A DNA stretch of 64,000 nucleotides from Carallia brachiata (Eukaryota > Streptophyta > Magnoliopsida > Malpighiales > Rhizophoraceae), in the NCBI GenBank assembly GCA_021464245.1, contig JADCRB010000078.1, positions 558,001 to 622,000 of the forward strand, written 5' to 3'. Below, piece after piece: positions 22,216 through 32,533 of the stretch; position 1 is the stretch's first letter; every line of letters starts with the position of its first letter. A program made the position numbers and the translations under genes. The notes beneath the pieces were generated by a model, which made no database searches, was not told the DNA's origin, and saw only the letters and a list, made by a program, of their open reading frames with translations.

Positions 22216-25200
22216 CACCTACTCTAAATACTGATGTTAAATTCTTGTGTTATTAATAGTACGCTAACGAATAATTAAATTTTTTTTATAAAAAAATGTT
22301 CGTCAGATTTTGCTCTTTTCTGTCCTGCTCCTTTCATGGCAGTATTTATAGTTTGCAGCTCCTGTGTAATAAGCGTATGGTTCGGCTGGCTTTCCCATGA
22401 GCAAAACTGTTAGGTCCCATGGAAGACTAGGAGCCTAAAGAATAACAAAGATGGAAAAAGTTTACCCGGCGTCAAATTGCAATAAGTTTTTACGTTTTTA
22501 CAATTATATTAATATTTTATGTAACAACAAAATAAAAAAATAAAATTTTTTATTTCATATTTTATGAATATGATTATAAAAAAATAAAAATTTATTACAA
22601 TTTGATACATTAATTAAATAAAAATTAAACAAAAATCTTCTAAACATGTATCCATACTCAAAAGACAAAAACAAAAACTACGAAGGCCGCAATCGGGGAC
22701 ACTGAACTCCAAAAGTCTTGGACCACCAGTAGTTATATTCCAGGAGGGCGCCGCTTCAAAGTTGGAGGTGGCTTACCCTCTTGTTTTTTTTTTTTTTTTC
22801 CTTTGTTAAGAGCCTCACTGTACCATAATAAATTATATAATAAAAATAATTATTTTTTCTATAAATCTCACAATTTCTTTCTTAAGATTTAAATATAAAA
22901 TAAGCTTAAACTTTAACCGGTGGGCCATGATTTTTTTTTTTTTTATGGCTTACAAAAGCTTAAAGAATCCTCCACAATTAGAACCCATAAAGAAAAACAT
23001 GGTTTGGGTGGGCTATAGTACTAATGGGCCCAGTTTTATCCGTCTGTTAGACATCCCTACTGATCAAAAGATATAAAACGGTGTAGCCACCTCCCAAAGG
23101 ACCAATATATATATATATAACGGTCTCATTTTGAAAAATTTTAAAGAAACAAATTGGACAACATTGAATTGTTTAGTTAGGCAATTTTCAGTCACTGATT
23201 CAGATCGGTTCAGATAGTTTTTAACCAGTTTATTTCTTATCTAATCCTACGGTAAAACCAAACCGGCCTAAACCTCAATTCACCAATTTTTTGCTTCCAT
23301 CATTGGGTAGATCTAATTATTAAAACTATGATTTCAAAATATATTCCAAAAGCAAAAATGTAAAATATTTTTGAGTCCATTAGAAGACAATATAAAGGGA
23401 GAGGCCGAAAAAAGATAACGGTTGAATCGTTGACTCTATTTTTATACAAGGCTTTTAGACTAATTAAATTAAGAAAATATTTTAGCTTGAGATTGACTTC
23501 TAAGTTATTTTCTTCTAATTAGTTGATCCCACGTCTATTAAAACATTTAAATATTTTGGATATATCTCTTAAGACACACTTTGAGAGAAGTTAATTTTTG
23601 TACAGATTTTATGACTAATGTGGGGTATATTCTATTTCTTTCAGATTTGGGATGATCTCTCCCAGTATTATAGGACGTTGCTACTTACAGATCAAATTAA
23701 TGTCGCAGTTTTAAGAAGAACACAATTATATAGTTATTAATTTATTTATTTTTTCATAGTTGTTTATTTAAATCTTCTAGCCATTAAAAAAAAAAAAACA
23801 TTTAGAATAACAGTAGAAAGTTGGGTTTTGCACTAACTCGAAATGTTTTCTTTGACTTCTTGCATTAGATGCAATAAAGCTCCAAATTGGAGTAAAATAA
23901 TTAGAGTTCATTCTTGTCTGACAGCCATCTAAAATTAAAGCCGACATTTACCCCCAAAAAAAAAAAAATGATAAAGCCGACAATTCGAGCCTCGCCGGAA
24001 CCATTTATGTATCGTGATCTTGATACTTAAACACTAGGTACGAGAAAGCATAAAATTGTTTTGTTTGTTTGTGCTTTACTCTTTGTTAGTTTCAATAATT
24101 TCATGTGATTTTCAATTTTCTAAAAGAAATTACGCCAATTGATTTTTAAGTATGAGTAGTTATGGATTTGCTAAATCTTTTTGTAAAATTTAATATTTTT
24201 TTAAATTACATCACATCAATACCCATCATCTCTTATAATATGTTATCCACCAAAATTTTCCCTTTTTTTCTAAAAAAAACCTTACCTTTTGGGTGGCCTT
24301 GCCTAAGCTTATTGCAAATCTCTGAAGAAAGTGCGTGGGATTTTCATGGAAAAAGAGGGGAAAAACGAAACGGCTGAGGTAAATGGAAGAATTTGAGTAT
24401 GAAGTTTCCTTCGTTTTACAAGTCTTACTCTTTTTTAGCCGAAAACCGTGTGGCTGACTGATTCAGGATTCCTTTTTATTACAGCTAACGTTGACAACTT
24501 GTTTGTACAAGCGTTGACCACTGGACCAGAACTTTCTTGTAATAACAATGCCAGATCACTTCAATGCCCTCCCTATATGCGATAAAATATGCAGCCTGAT
24601 GCAACAACTTACAAGGATGTTTTAGTAAATTATGGTGGGATAGTACTGATAGGATTCAGAAAAGATCTCATCTTTCATTTGATATTCTAGATTTGGAAGA
24701 AAGTTAGTTCTTCCCTCTTTGATTCCGATTGCTTCTGGAAATTGATCAGATTCAGGAAAATCCATTCATCTCTGAATGAAGTAAAGATCAATTGTGAACG
24801 AAAAGTCGAGTCAAGCGCGAAGCTTTCCTTTTTCCAAACTTGAAGGTTGCTATCTATTTGTTGTTCCTCTTTAATTTGATCGGCTTATTGCTTGTTTATT
24901 TTGATTTCCCCTTCTGGCTCTCAATGGCATGTTGTTTCTTTAGTTTGATTAGGCCCCCCCTTTTTTTTCTACGTTTTGTTATTGCTTTTCCGTAGCTGCT
25001 AGGTTGAATGTGAAGTTTTCTGGGTTCAGAAAGAAGGGTCCTCAGACTTGTCTTTAATGTCTTTTGCTTCATGTATTGCCTATTACCTCAAATTCTTAAC
25101 TAAAAATAGTAGCTCCACTCTTTATGCAGAAAGCCACCTTCTTGTTATCCTCAAGTCAAAGGATTCATAATCATAACTGTTATGGGTTTTCGTTTTCACT

Positions 25201-25399
25201 TTTATTTATGGAAAAAATTATGTGCTTTAATGCAAAGTTGTTAGGCAGAAGGAAGAAATTAGCTTGTTAATCTAGATTTCATGGTGTTAACGTTATCTAT
25301 CAACCCATGTCTCAATCAATAAGAGTACTAAATGGTTCATTCGGGAGTTCTTTTTGTCCATGGAATTCATGTAAATTAAAGGAATTTCTTTCTCTTTCA
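22216..25399. other. Intergenic between AAA gene C and ZAR1
   Basis: 22216-23070 is the third copy of the AAA-unit 3' flank. 23150-23330 has GATCGGTTCAGATAG and AAACCAAACCGGCC motifs typical of transposon ends, but no clear element was delimited. 24440-25400 is probably the ZAR1 promoter and 5' leader; a pyrimidine-rich acceptor-like TTTCTTTCTCTTTCAG ends at 25400, 20 bp before the start codon, suggesting a leader intron. No gene seen. Confidence 0.5.
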
Positions 25400-25420
25400 G
25401 AATCATTTCACCAGAAGGAC

Positions 25421-27977
25421 ATGGTGGATGCAGTAGTTACTGTATTTTTGGAACGACTGTTGAATACTCTGCAAGAGGAGGGCCGCAAAGTACTCGAATT
25501 TAGGGACCAGTTTGATAAGTTGCAGAATGAGCTCCAATTAATGCAATCGTTCCTCAAGGATGCAGACAAGCAACAAAGGAAGAATGAGACTCTCCGGAGA
25601 ATCATGGCCAATCTGCGAGAGCTGATTTTTGAGCCGAAGATATACTAGCAGACTGCCAACTTCAGTCATGGGTGGACGGTCAAGGTTCCTATGGCTGGTT
25701 GAAATGCATCTATCCTCCAAACCTTCAATTCCAATATCAAACTGGAAAGCGACTGAGGGAAATCATTGAGAAAATTTCTGACATTAAGCAAAACATTGTG
25801 TCCTATCTTGGCCCCTCATTTAACAACCCAAGTGGGAGAACAAATGCAGACAATGACCAAATGCTTAGATGGAGCTCACCAGTGTACGACCATACCCAAG
25901 TAGTTGGATTGGAAGGTGACACGAAGAAGATTAAAGATTGGCTATTTGAAGCAAACAATGGCATATTATCGATTGGTGTTGTTGGTATGGGTGGATTGGG
26001 AAAAACCACCATTGCTAAAAAGGTCTTTAATGATAGAGAAACAGAAGACCATTTTGAAAGAAGAATATGGGTGTCTGTTTCGCAAACATTTGATGAAGAA
26101 CAAATCATGAGAAGCATCCTGAGAAATTTGGGAGACGCAAGTGTGGGAGATGATAGAGGTGAATTATTGAGGAAAATAAACCACTACCTTCTAGGTAAGA
26201 GGTACTTGATTGTGCTGGATGATGTGTGGAGCTTAAAAGTCGGTTGGTGGAATAGAATCTATGACGGCTTGCCCAAAGGCAACGGAAGCAGCGTTATCAT
26301 CACGACACGAAATGAAGAAGTTGCAAAGAAGATGGGAGTGAATGAAGCGAGGATCCATAGGCCAAAGTTCCTCGGTGACAGCGATAGTTGGTTGCTATTC
26401 AGAAAGATAGCATTTGCAGCAAGTGGAGGTCAGCGCACAGACCCTGATCTTGAAAAGGTTGGAAAGGAGATTGTGCAAAAATGCAAGGGTCTTCCATTAG
26501 CAATCAAGGCAATTGGAGGAGTCTTGCTGTATAAACCACATTATCATGAGTGGCGGCGTATTGCAGAAAACTTTCGAGATGAACTGGCAGAAAGAGATGA
26601 CTCTGTTATAGCCTCAATTCAATTGAGCTACGATGAGCTACCTGCATACCTCAAGTCATGCTTACTCTGTTTCTCCATATACCCGGAAGATTGTGTCATT
26701 GCTAAGGAGCAATTGGTCCATTGGTGGATGGGAGAGGGATTTGTTCCATTGAGAACTAGAAGGCCATTAACTGAATCTGCCGAAAATTGTTTCTCTGAGT
26801 TGACAAATCGATGTTTAGTCGAGGCAGATGATAGGACTTACAGTGGCAACATCTACACTTGTAAAATTCATGATATGGTTCGTGATGTGGTGTTAAAAAT
26901 GGCTGAAGATGGTGCATTCTATAGGCTCACAGGTACAGGCTGCCGCCACCTGGGAATTACTGGCAATATGGATCAGAAGCAGCTCAATGCCAATCAGAAA
27001 TTGAGGCATTGCTGTCTACAACTAAGACAGGTGAAGTCAACAAGGTTTCATCAAGTCTTGCAAACAAGTTAGGCGAGTGTCGGTACCTCCGAGCCTTAGA
27101 TCTTTGCAAATCAATCTTTGACATTCCTCTCTCAGGTTTCTTGCACCGAGTTGGTTCCCTTCAACACTTAACATACCTTAGCTTGAGCAACACCCATCCT
27201 TTGATTCAACTCCCACCCTCGTTAGAGGAACTTGGAAACCTTCAGATTTTGGATGTGAGCTACTGTCAAAATCTCAAAATGCTGCCCCATTATCTCATGT
27301 CGTTCAAGAAGCTCAGGGTCCTAGATGTTAGTCATTGTGGTTCACTTGAGTACTTGCCAAAAGGCTTGGGCAGGCTTTCAAACCTTGAGGTTTTATTGGG
27401 GTTCAGGCCTGCCAAACCAAGCCAATCGGATGGTTGCCGGATTGCTGAATTGAGAAACCTGAATCGACTTAGAACACTTGGTTTACACTTGAGCCGGGAT
27501 GACGATATTGGAGATGATGAGGTGAATGCATTGGTAAACCTCAAAGAGCTTCAGTTCCTGGCAATAACCTGCTTTGATGGCCAAAGCACTGATCTTGCTG
27601 ACAAGCTAAACAAGCTCTATCCTCCCCAAGAACTTCATGAACTGTCTCTCAAGTTCTATCCAGGGAAGATCAGTCCCGTCTGGCTCAACCCTATCTCCCT
27701 TCCTATGCTAAGATACCTCTCAATCTCATCCGGGAATCTAGCAAAGATGCACCAGGGCTTTTGGGGAGAGGAGGACAACGCTTTGTGGAAAATAGAAGGC
27801 GTGATGCTGGAATCTCTCTCTGACTTGGGAATGCATTGGTCAATGGTGCAACAAGCAATGCCTTCTTTGAGGATTGTCAATGTCAGTTGGTGCCCAGATT
27901 TGGTGGCCTTCCCTATTGAAGATGCTGCGTTTAGAGGCGGCGTTTGGACAAAGGAACAGAACATGACAGCATCGTGA
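25421..27977 (+). CDS. ZAR1: ZAR1-like CC-NB-LRR immune receptor with two frameshifts
   Basis: Single-exon CNL. With two missing bases allowed for, the length is 852 residues, the length I recall for Arabidopsis ZAR1. The coiled-coil starts MVDAVVTVFLE, matching the ZAR1 alpha-1 helix including Glu11. The NB-ARC has P-loop GMGGLGKTT (189-197, Lys195), kinase-2 LIVLDDVW, RNBS-B IITTRN, GLPL and an IHD form of the MHD motif near 483-485. The LRR ends with IEDAAFRGGVW. ZAR1 with RLCK-XII pseudokinases forms a pentameric resistosome, a plasma-membrane calcium channel triggering cell death. Frameshift 1 (about 25631-25635) lies in the EDVID region: GAGCCGAAGAT where GAG-GCC-GAA-GAT is expected. 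Frameshift 2 (about 27003-27007) reads AGGCATTG where AGG-GCA-TTG is expected. Both are single-G losses. Pseudogene or sequence error cannot be decided here. Confidence 0.9.
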
Positions 27978-29880
27978 ATCAAGCAAAAGCAATAATGTTA
28001 TTATTTACCATTTAGGAATTGATAATCTTGATTGTTGAATGTAAAAATCTTGGTATTTGAAACGAATTGATCCTTAGTGTGTAATGTTCTCAGAAATGTT
28101 AAGCCAACAGCGAATGAATGATGTGGGCATGCACAATTCTTTGAAATTATAGGCTAATGTTCTCTGTTCCCCCTCTCTCTCTCAGGGTTGTGTTCTATTT
28201 GATTTCTTTGGTTGAAGAAGTTTCAGAATTCCATGAAAGTGAAGTTGACAGTGAAATGTACTTTCGGCTGGTAGATTTCTGTCTAGCTTGAGCCATTTAC
28301 GAGCCCAAGACACCCAGATTGGAATAGTTTGGTTAATTGATTTTGGCCACTAGTCTGTCCATGGGTGGCCAACTGAATGCAAGGACTTGATTCCAACATG
28401 AGAGACGATAACAGGAATTCGAGCCTACACACAAAGCACCAAAGACTACTATGTCGAGTAACACACATAGGAGCAGTACTCAATTATAATTATAAATGAG
28501 TTTATTTGAAATAAAAATAATAATTAATAAGTGTTAGTGCGAATGATAGTAATCAGTCATCGGTTAATCAGAGGTCTTGAATTCGAATCTCTGAGAATAT
28601 AATCGCGTTAAATGCTTGTTAGAAGACCTTTACCACCCTTTGAGATCCTGTCCGGATCGGTACAGATTAATCAGTTCATTGGACTGGATACTCGACGATC
28701 TCAGACAAAAAAAAATAAATAAAAAATAATAATATAAAAAATTTATATAATGTAATATTATAATATTATGAATATATTATATTTTAAAAAAATAAAAAAT
28801 AACAAGTATAAAAGAGAACAAGAGAGAATAAAAGGCAAAAAGGCCCTTCGTATGTGAATGCAGGCACTAGCCACTGAATGCAGCCAATAGCCCACTACAA
28901 AGTTTTTGTCAGGGCCATCTCTGTGCCTGGGGTTCTCAGTCATGTGGATTCATTTGGCTTTAGAAAACTGGGGTTGGTCGCTAGGCGTGCGCATGAATAA
29001 GAACCTAAGTAGCCTATTGTTATCATAAACAGTTGCATCAAACCTAAACAGTTGAACCTATATATGTTGTTTCAATCAAATTGCAAGAAGATATATTCTT
29101 TTAATAAAATAGAAAACTAGTTATGGTATCCAGAGTCTTTAAAAAAAAAAAAGGCCTACTAAAAGAACAAATCTAGCTTTTAACGTATCTTTTACATAAA
29201 ATTAAACCCATAACCTTTATTATAACATAGAAGTCCTGGGTGGTCAAAAACAGTTTTTTCATCTTAGAAACTGGGTGGGTGGTTTATGAAAATTATAAGA
29301 ACTATCTTTTTAAGTAGCTTAAAGTTTAATGAATTTTTTAATAAAAAATATTTTTTTCCTTTTAATCTCTGGTTTTTTTTAAAAAAATTTTACACTATGT
29401 TTGGAAAAAAACTCTCGGAACAGAGAAAGTAAGGGAGAAGATTATTAGAAAAAAAACGTTTCTATTTTTTCTTATATTTAAGAAGAGGTGATGAAATTGA
29501 GAAAAATTATGAATTTTTTTATTTAGAAAAAAGTGAAAGGTGAGAGAAAATAAAATTTATTAAAACAATAATTTTACTTTTCATAATAAATTTTATTTAG
29601 ATAAAATTATAATTTTTAAATTATATAAAAATAATTGAGTGATTTAATAAATTTAATAAGAAAACCAACAATTTTTTTTTTATTTTTAAAAAAATTAATT
29701 TGATAAATCATAAAACATTAAATGAATTAAAAATTTTCTATTTTTTTATTTTTCATATAATTCTCAAACATAATAATTTACATTAATACTCCCACTCTTC
29801 AGTCTATCCTCACATTTTCTCTCTCTTTTGAACACAATATTAAATTCCGCACAAAAACTACACTTCACTGAGCATTTCTG
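27978..29880. other. Intergenic between ZAR1 and bZIP gene
   Basis: Contains a SINE-like sequence (28535-28709) and AT-rich DNA. No coding region seen; short frames on the minus strand at 28283-28943 lack coding character. Confidence 0.5.
28535..28709 (+). mobile_element. SINE-like element, relative of the one at 45329
   Basis: Has a box-B-like word (TTGAATTCGAATCTC), then a 3' part CCCTTTGAGATCCTGTCCGG and CAGATTAATCAGTTCA that aligns with 45435-45510, and ends in an A-rich tail (28707 onward). Target duplication not resolved. Confidence 0.55.
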
Positions 29881-29883
29881 GTC

Positions 29884-29890
29884 TATAAAT
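29884..29890 (+). promoter_or_regulatory. TATA box of bZIP gene
   Basis: TATAAAT preceded by CTGGTC, followed by a CT-rich leader and the uORFs. It is about 570 bp upstream of the main start, consistent with the long leaders of S1 bZIP genes. Confidence 0.55.
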
Positions 29891-30112
29891 TCCATTATCA
29901 ACGCCCACAAAAACATCTCCTCCTCCTCGTCCACATCTCTTGGTGAACATTTTTTTGAGCTTCCCTCTGCTCCTGTTTCTTCTTCGCATAACCCATCTTT
30001 CCATCTCTATGAATAAACCCTTCTTTTAAAAGGGTCCTTAATTAGTCCTTACTTAAATCGCTTGATCTTCAAGACCCTTTTTTTTTTTTTTTTTTGGCAG
30101 GAGTTCACTAAC

Positions 30113-30151
30113 ATGATTTTTAATGCTCAATATCTTGTTCTTCATGTTTGA
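30113..30151 (+). CDS. Short uORF 1 in bZIP leader (12 codons)
   Basis: ATG to TGA, encoding MIFNAQYLVLHV. It ends six bases before the conserved uORF. S1 bZIP leaders commonly have several uORFs; this one has no recognised conserved peptide. Confidence 0.5.
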   Translation: MIFNAQYLVLHV

Positions 30152-30157
30152 GGGCAG

Positions 30158-30409
30158 ATGTCTCCTGTACTCAGTGAAATCCTCCTCTCTGGGTTTATGA
30201 TCAACTCCACTCTCCGGCGCAGGACCCACCTTGTTCAGTCCTTCTCTGTTGTTTTCCTCTACTGGTTCTACGTTTTCTCATTAACTCTCTCTGCCTTTCC
30301 CAAGATCCCTTTTTTACATCTTAGAGTGATCATTTTCTGGGTCCTGCGCCTGCTACATATAACTTTTTTTTTTCATTATTTTCTGATTATTTTGTTTTGC
30401 TATTATTGA
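30158..30409 (+). CDS. Sucrose-control uORF of S1 bZIP, C-terminally extended
   Basis: Residues 1-42 match the conserved SC-peptide of bZIP11-type leaders, from MSPVLSEILLSGFM through LRRRTHLVQSFSVV to FLYWFYVFS. In plants the known peptide normally stops right after FYVFS, and sucrose causes ribosomes to stall there, reducing translation of the main ORF. Here the codon after TCA is TTA instead of a stop, and the frame runs another 41 codons of hydrophobic sequence to TGA at 30407-30409, leaving 51 bases before the main start. One inserted T (TCA-TAA to TCA-TTA) would explain it. Confidence 0.85.
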   Translation: MSPVLSEILLSGFMINSTLRRRTHLVQSFSVVFLYWFYVFSLTLSAFPKIPFLHLRVIIFWVLRLLHITFFFHYFLIILFCYY

Positions 30410-30460
30410 TATATTAATTATTATAATACCGTTTCTTGGATTGTTTTTTGGGCCTATCAT

Positions 30461-30856
30461 ATGGCTTTTCCAAGTGGGGCATTGTTAGGTTCGAGCTTGC
30501 TGAGGAACTCGAGCTCTGATGAGGATCTGCAGCGCGTAATGGATCAAAAGAAGCGGAAAAGAATGCTATCCAATCGAGAATCGGCACGTAGATCGCGGAT
30601 GCGGAAGCAGAAACACCTTGATGAACTCAATGACCAGCTAAGTCAACTCAAGCAGCAGAAGGATCAGATCCTCGCAAGCCTGTATGTCACCAGCCAACTT
30701 TATATGAACGCGGAGGGTGAGAACTCTGTTCTTCGAGCCCAGGTGACTGAGCTGACCAACAGATTGGACTCACTCAACGAGATCATGAGTTATGTCAATT
30801 TGAGCAATAATGGGTCTTTTGAAGCTGCGGAAAATAGTCCTAATTATAATATATAG
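30461..30856 (+). CDS. S1-group bZIP transcription factor (bZIP11/bZIP44-like)
   Basis: Intronless, 131 residues. The basic region is KRKRMLSNRESARRSRMRKQ (about 32-51), with the invariant N-x7-R contact residues, followed by a leucine zipper to about residue 110. S1 bZIPs bind ACGT/ACTCAT elements, heterodimerise with group C bZIPs and adjust amino-acid and sugar metabolism under low energy. The upstream conserved uORF supports the S1 assignment. The C-terminus is shorter than in typical bZIP44/11 (about 155-170 residues), ending ENSPNYNI. Proximity to the GT4 gene recalls the Arabidopsis bZIP44 neighbourhood, from memory. Confidence 0.9.
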   Translation: MAFPSGALLGSSLLRNSSSDEDLQRVMDQKKRKRMLSNRESARRSRMRKQKHLDELNDQLSQLKQQKDQILASLYVTSQLYMNAEGENSVLRAQVTELTNRLDSLNEIMSYVNLSNNGSFEAAENSPNYNI

Positions 30857-31459
30857 TTTCCATCAGTTCTGTGACGCATGTGACTATTTTGGGAACCCGT
30901 AAGGTCATTTATTAATTGCTTGATGTGGGAGAATATTTTTTATTTTCATCTAAGTAGAGATGATCTATTATTACAAAAAAAAAGGAAATTAGTAAGAGAA
31001 AGATTTAAAATTAAATTCCAATCTCTTATTAAAAGTTTTATCTACCAAGTATCCCACCTAAGATAAGTCCTAAGGATTTGGGAGAATGGTCGTGGCGTTT
31101 GTGATGTTTACAAATAAAAGATTTTGACATTGTATTTGTATCGATAGAAAGTGGTAAGAAAAGAAAATAAATAAAAAATAGTATAATAACAATGATATTA
31201 TAATTAATAAAAAGAAATAATTAGAAAGTTATGAAAAATAAAATAAATTATTGAAATAAATAGTAATTTTTGAGAGAAAAAATAAAAATTAATGTTTGAA
31301 TTAATAAAAATAAATAAAAAAATAAAAAATAACTTCCTTTTATTTTTTTTCTTTTTATTTTCTTTCACAGCCAAATAGAGCAAAAAGATGAGAGAAAGAG
31401 GGATGGCTGTGGATTTGTAAGCCTTTAAAATGTCTTTGATCATCGTGTAACATTGTAAC

Positions 31460-31593
31460 TTTTTTTTATTAAAAGATTTATTGAGTTGTAAGTTATATAA
31501 TAAAATAATTTTTTTATTTTTTATAATTTTTTTTATTAAAAAATTTATTGAGTTATAAGTTATATAATAAAATAATTTTTTATTTTTTATAAA
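31460..31593. repeat. Tandem duplication, period 67 bp, two copies
   Basis: Two near-identical AT-rich copies, each containing TTTATTGAGTT-TAAGTTA followed by TATAATAAAATAATTTTT. Non-coding. Confidence 0.8.
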
Positions 31594-32363
31594 TTTTATA
31601 CTTCCCTTTCACGATTATATTATTTGAGACTTAAAAATCTTAATTCTAATCACTATAATTTACCGTGAATAACATGTTGTAAACTTTTTAAGTGGTATGA
31701 TGATAAAATCTGTACTTTCATGGTTCTTATACATTGATTCGTCCACGCTTCAATTATTGTTGGTGCTTCTGGACTTTTCATTAATCTATATATCATGGAG
31801 AACGGCTAGGAATACGATAGCATTATTATTAATTGATCGCGTATATGGCTTGACTTCATTTGTGGTTGTACATAACGCGTTTAAATTTGATGCAAATAAG
31901 CTTATGATAATATGTTATTTTATATTATATTATTATAATCGTTAGATATACGCTTATTATTAATTTTAATTAGATAAACCATTGTTTAAAAGGCCAAGAA
32001 CGTGAATTGGATTTAATATGCAGCCTCTTGTAGTTGTCAATTAGTTTATAAAACAGAGTGGTGTTTGAATCTTCGCGTCGTCTATAATCTTTTCCATGTA
32101 AAGATTATCCATCTGGAGAGGAAATTAAGGAATCCCTCACCGTTGTTTTGGAGATTTCTACGCCCTAGACGTTCTTTGGCAATGTACAAATTAAGGTACA
32201 CCACAAACAAGTCACACTTTGCAACTTGAAAATCAAAAAAATTATAAAAACACGTATTTTTTTGACGCGGGATATATAGACGCAAACTTCTTGACTAAAA
32301 ATTCGTAAATAAAGTCTTCACAAGCTAACTATTAATTATTTTATGTATCAAAAAAAAATAGAG

Positions 32364-32533
32364 TAATACTAAATCATTTCGAAAATTATGTTATGAAATA
32401 TTTTGAAATATATAATTATAAAAAGAATTATTAATTTTTTTTGATTTAACGGTATTTAAAAAATTAATAATTCTTTCTATAATTATATATTTCAAAATCT
32501 TTAATAATACGATCTTTAAAATATTTAGTATTA
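32364..32533. mobile_element. Palindromic MITE, 170 bp
   Basis: Ends TAATACTAAAT and ATTTAGTATTA are perfect inverted repeats. The arms continue with GAAATATATAATTATA followed by A/G-AAGAATTATTAATTTT in both orientations, about 75 bp each. Target duplication could be TA, which cannot be proved here. Confidence 0.7.
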
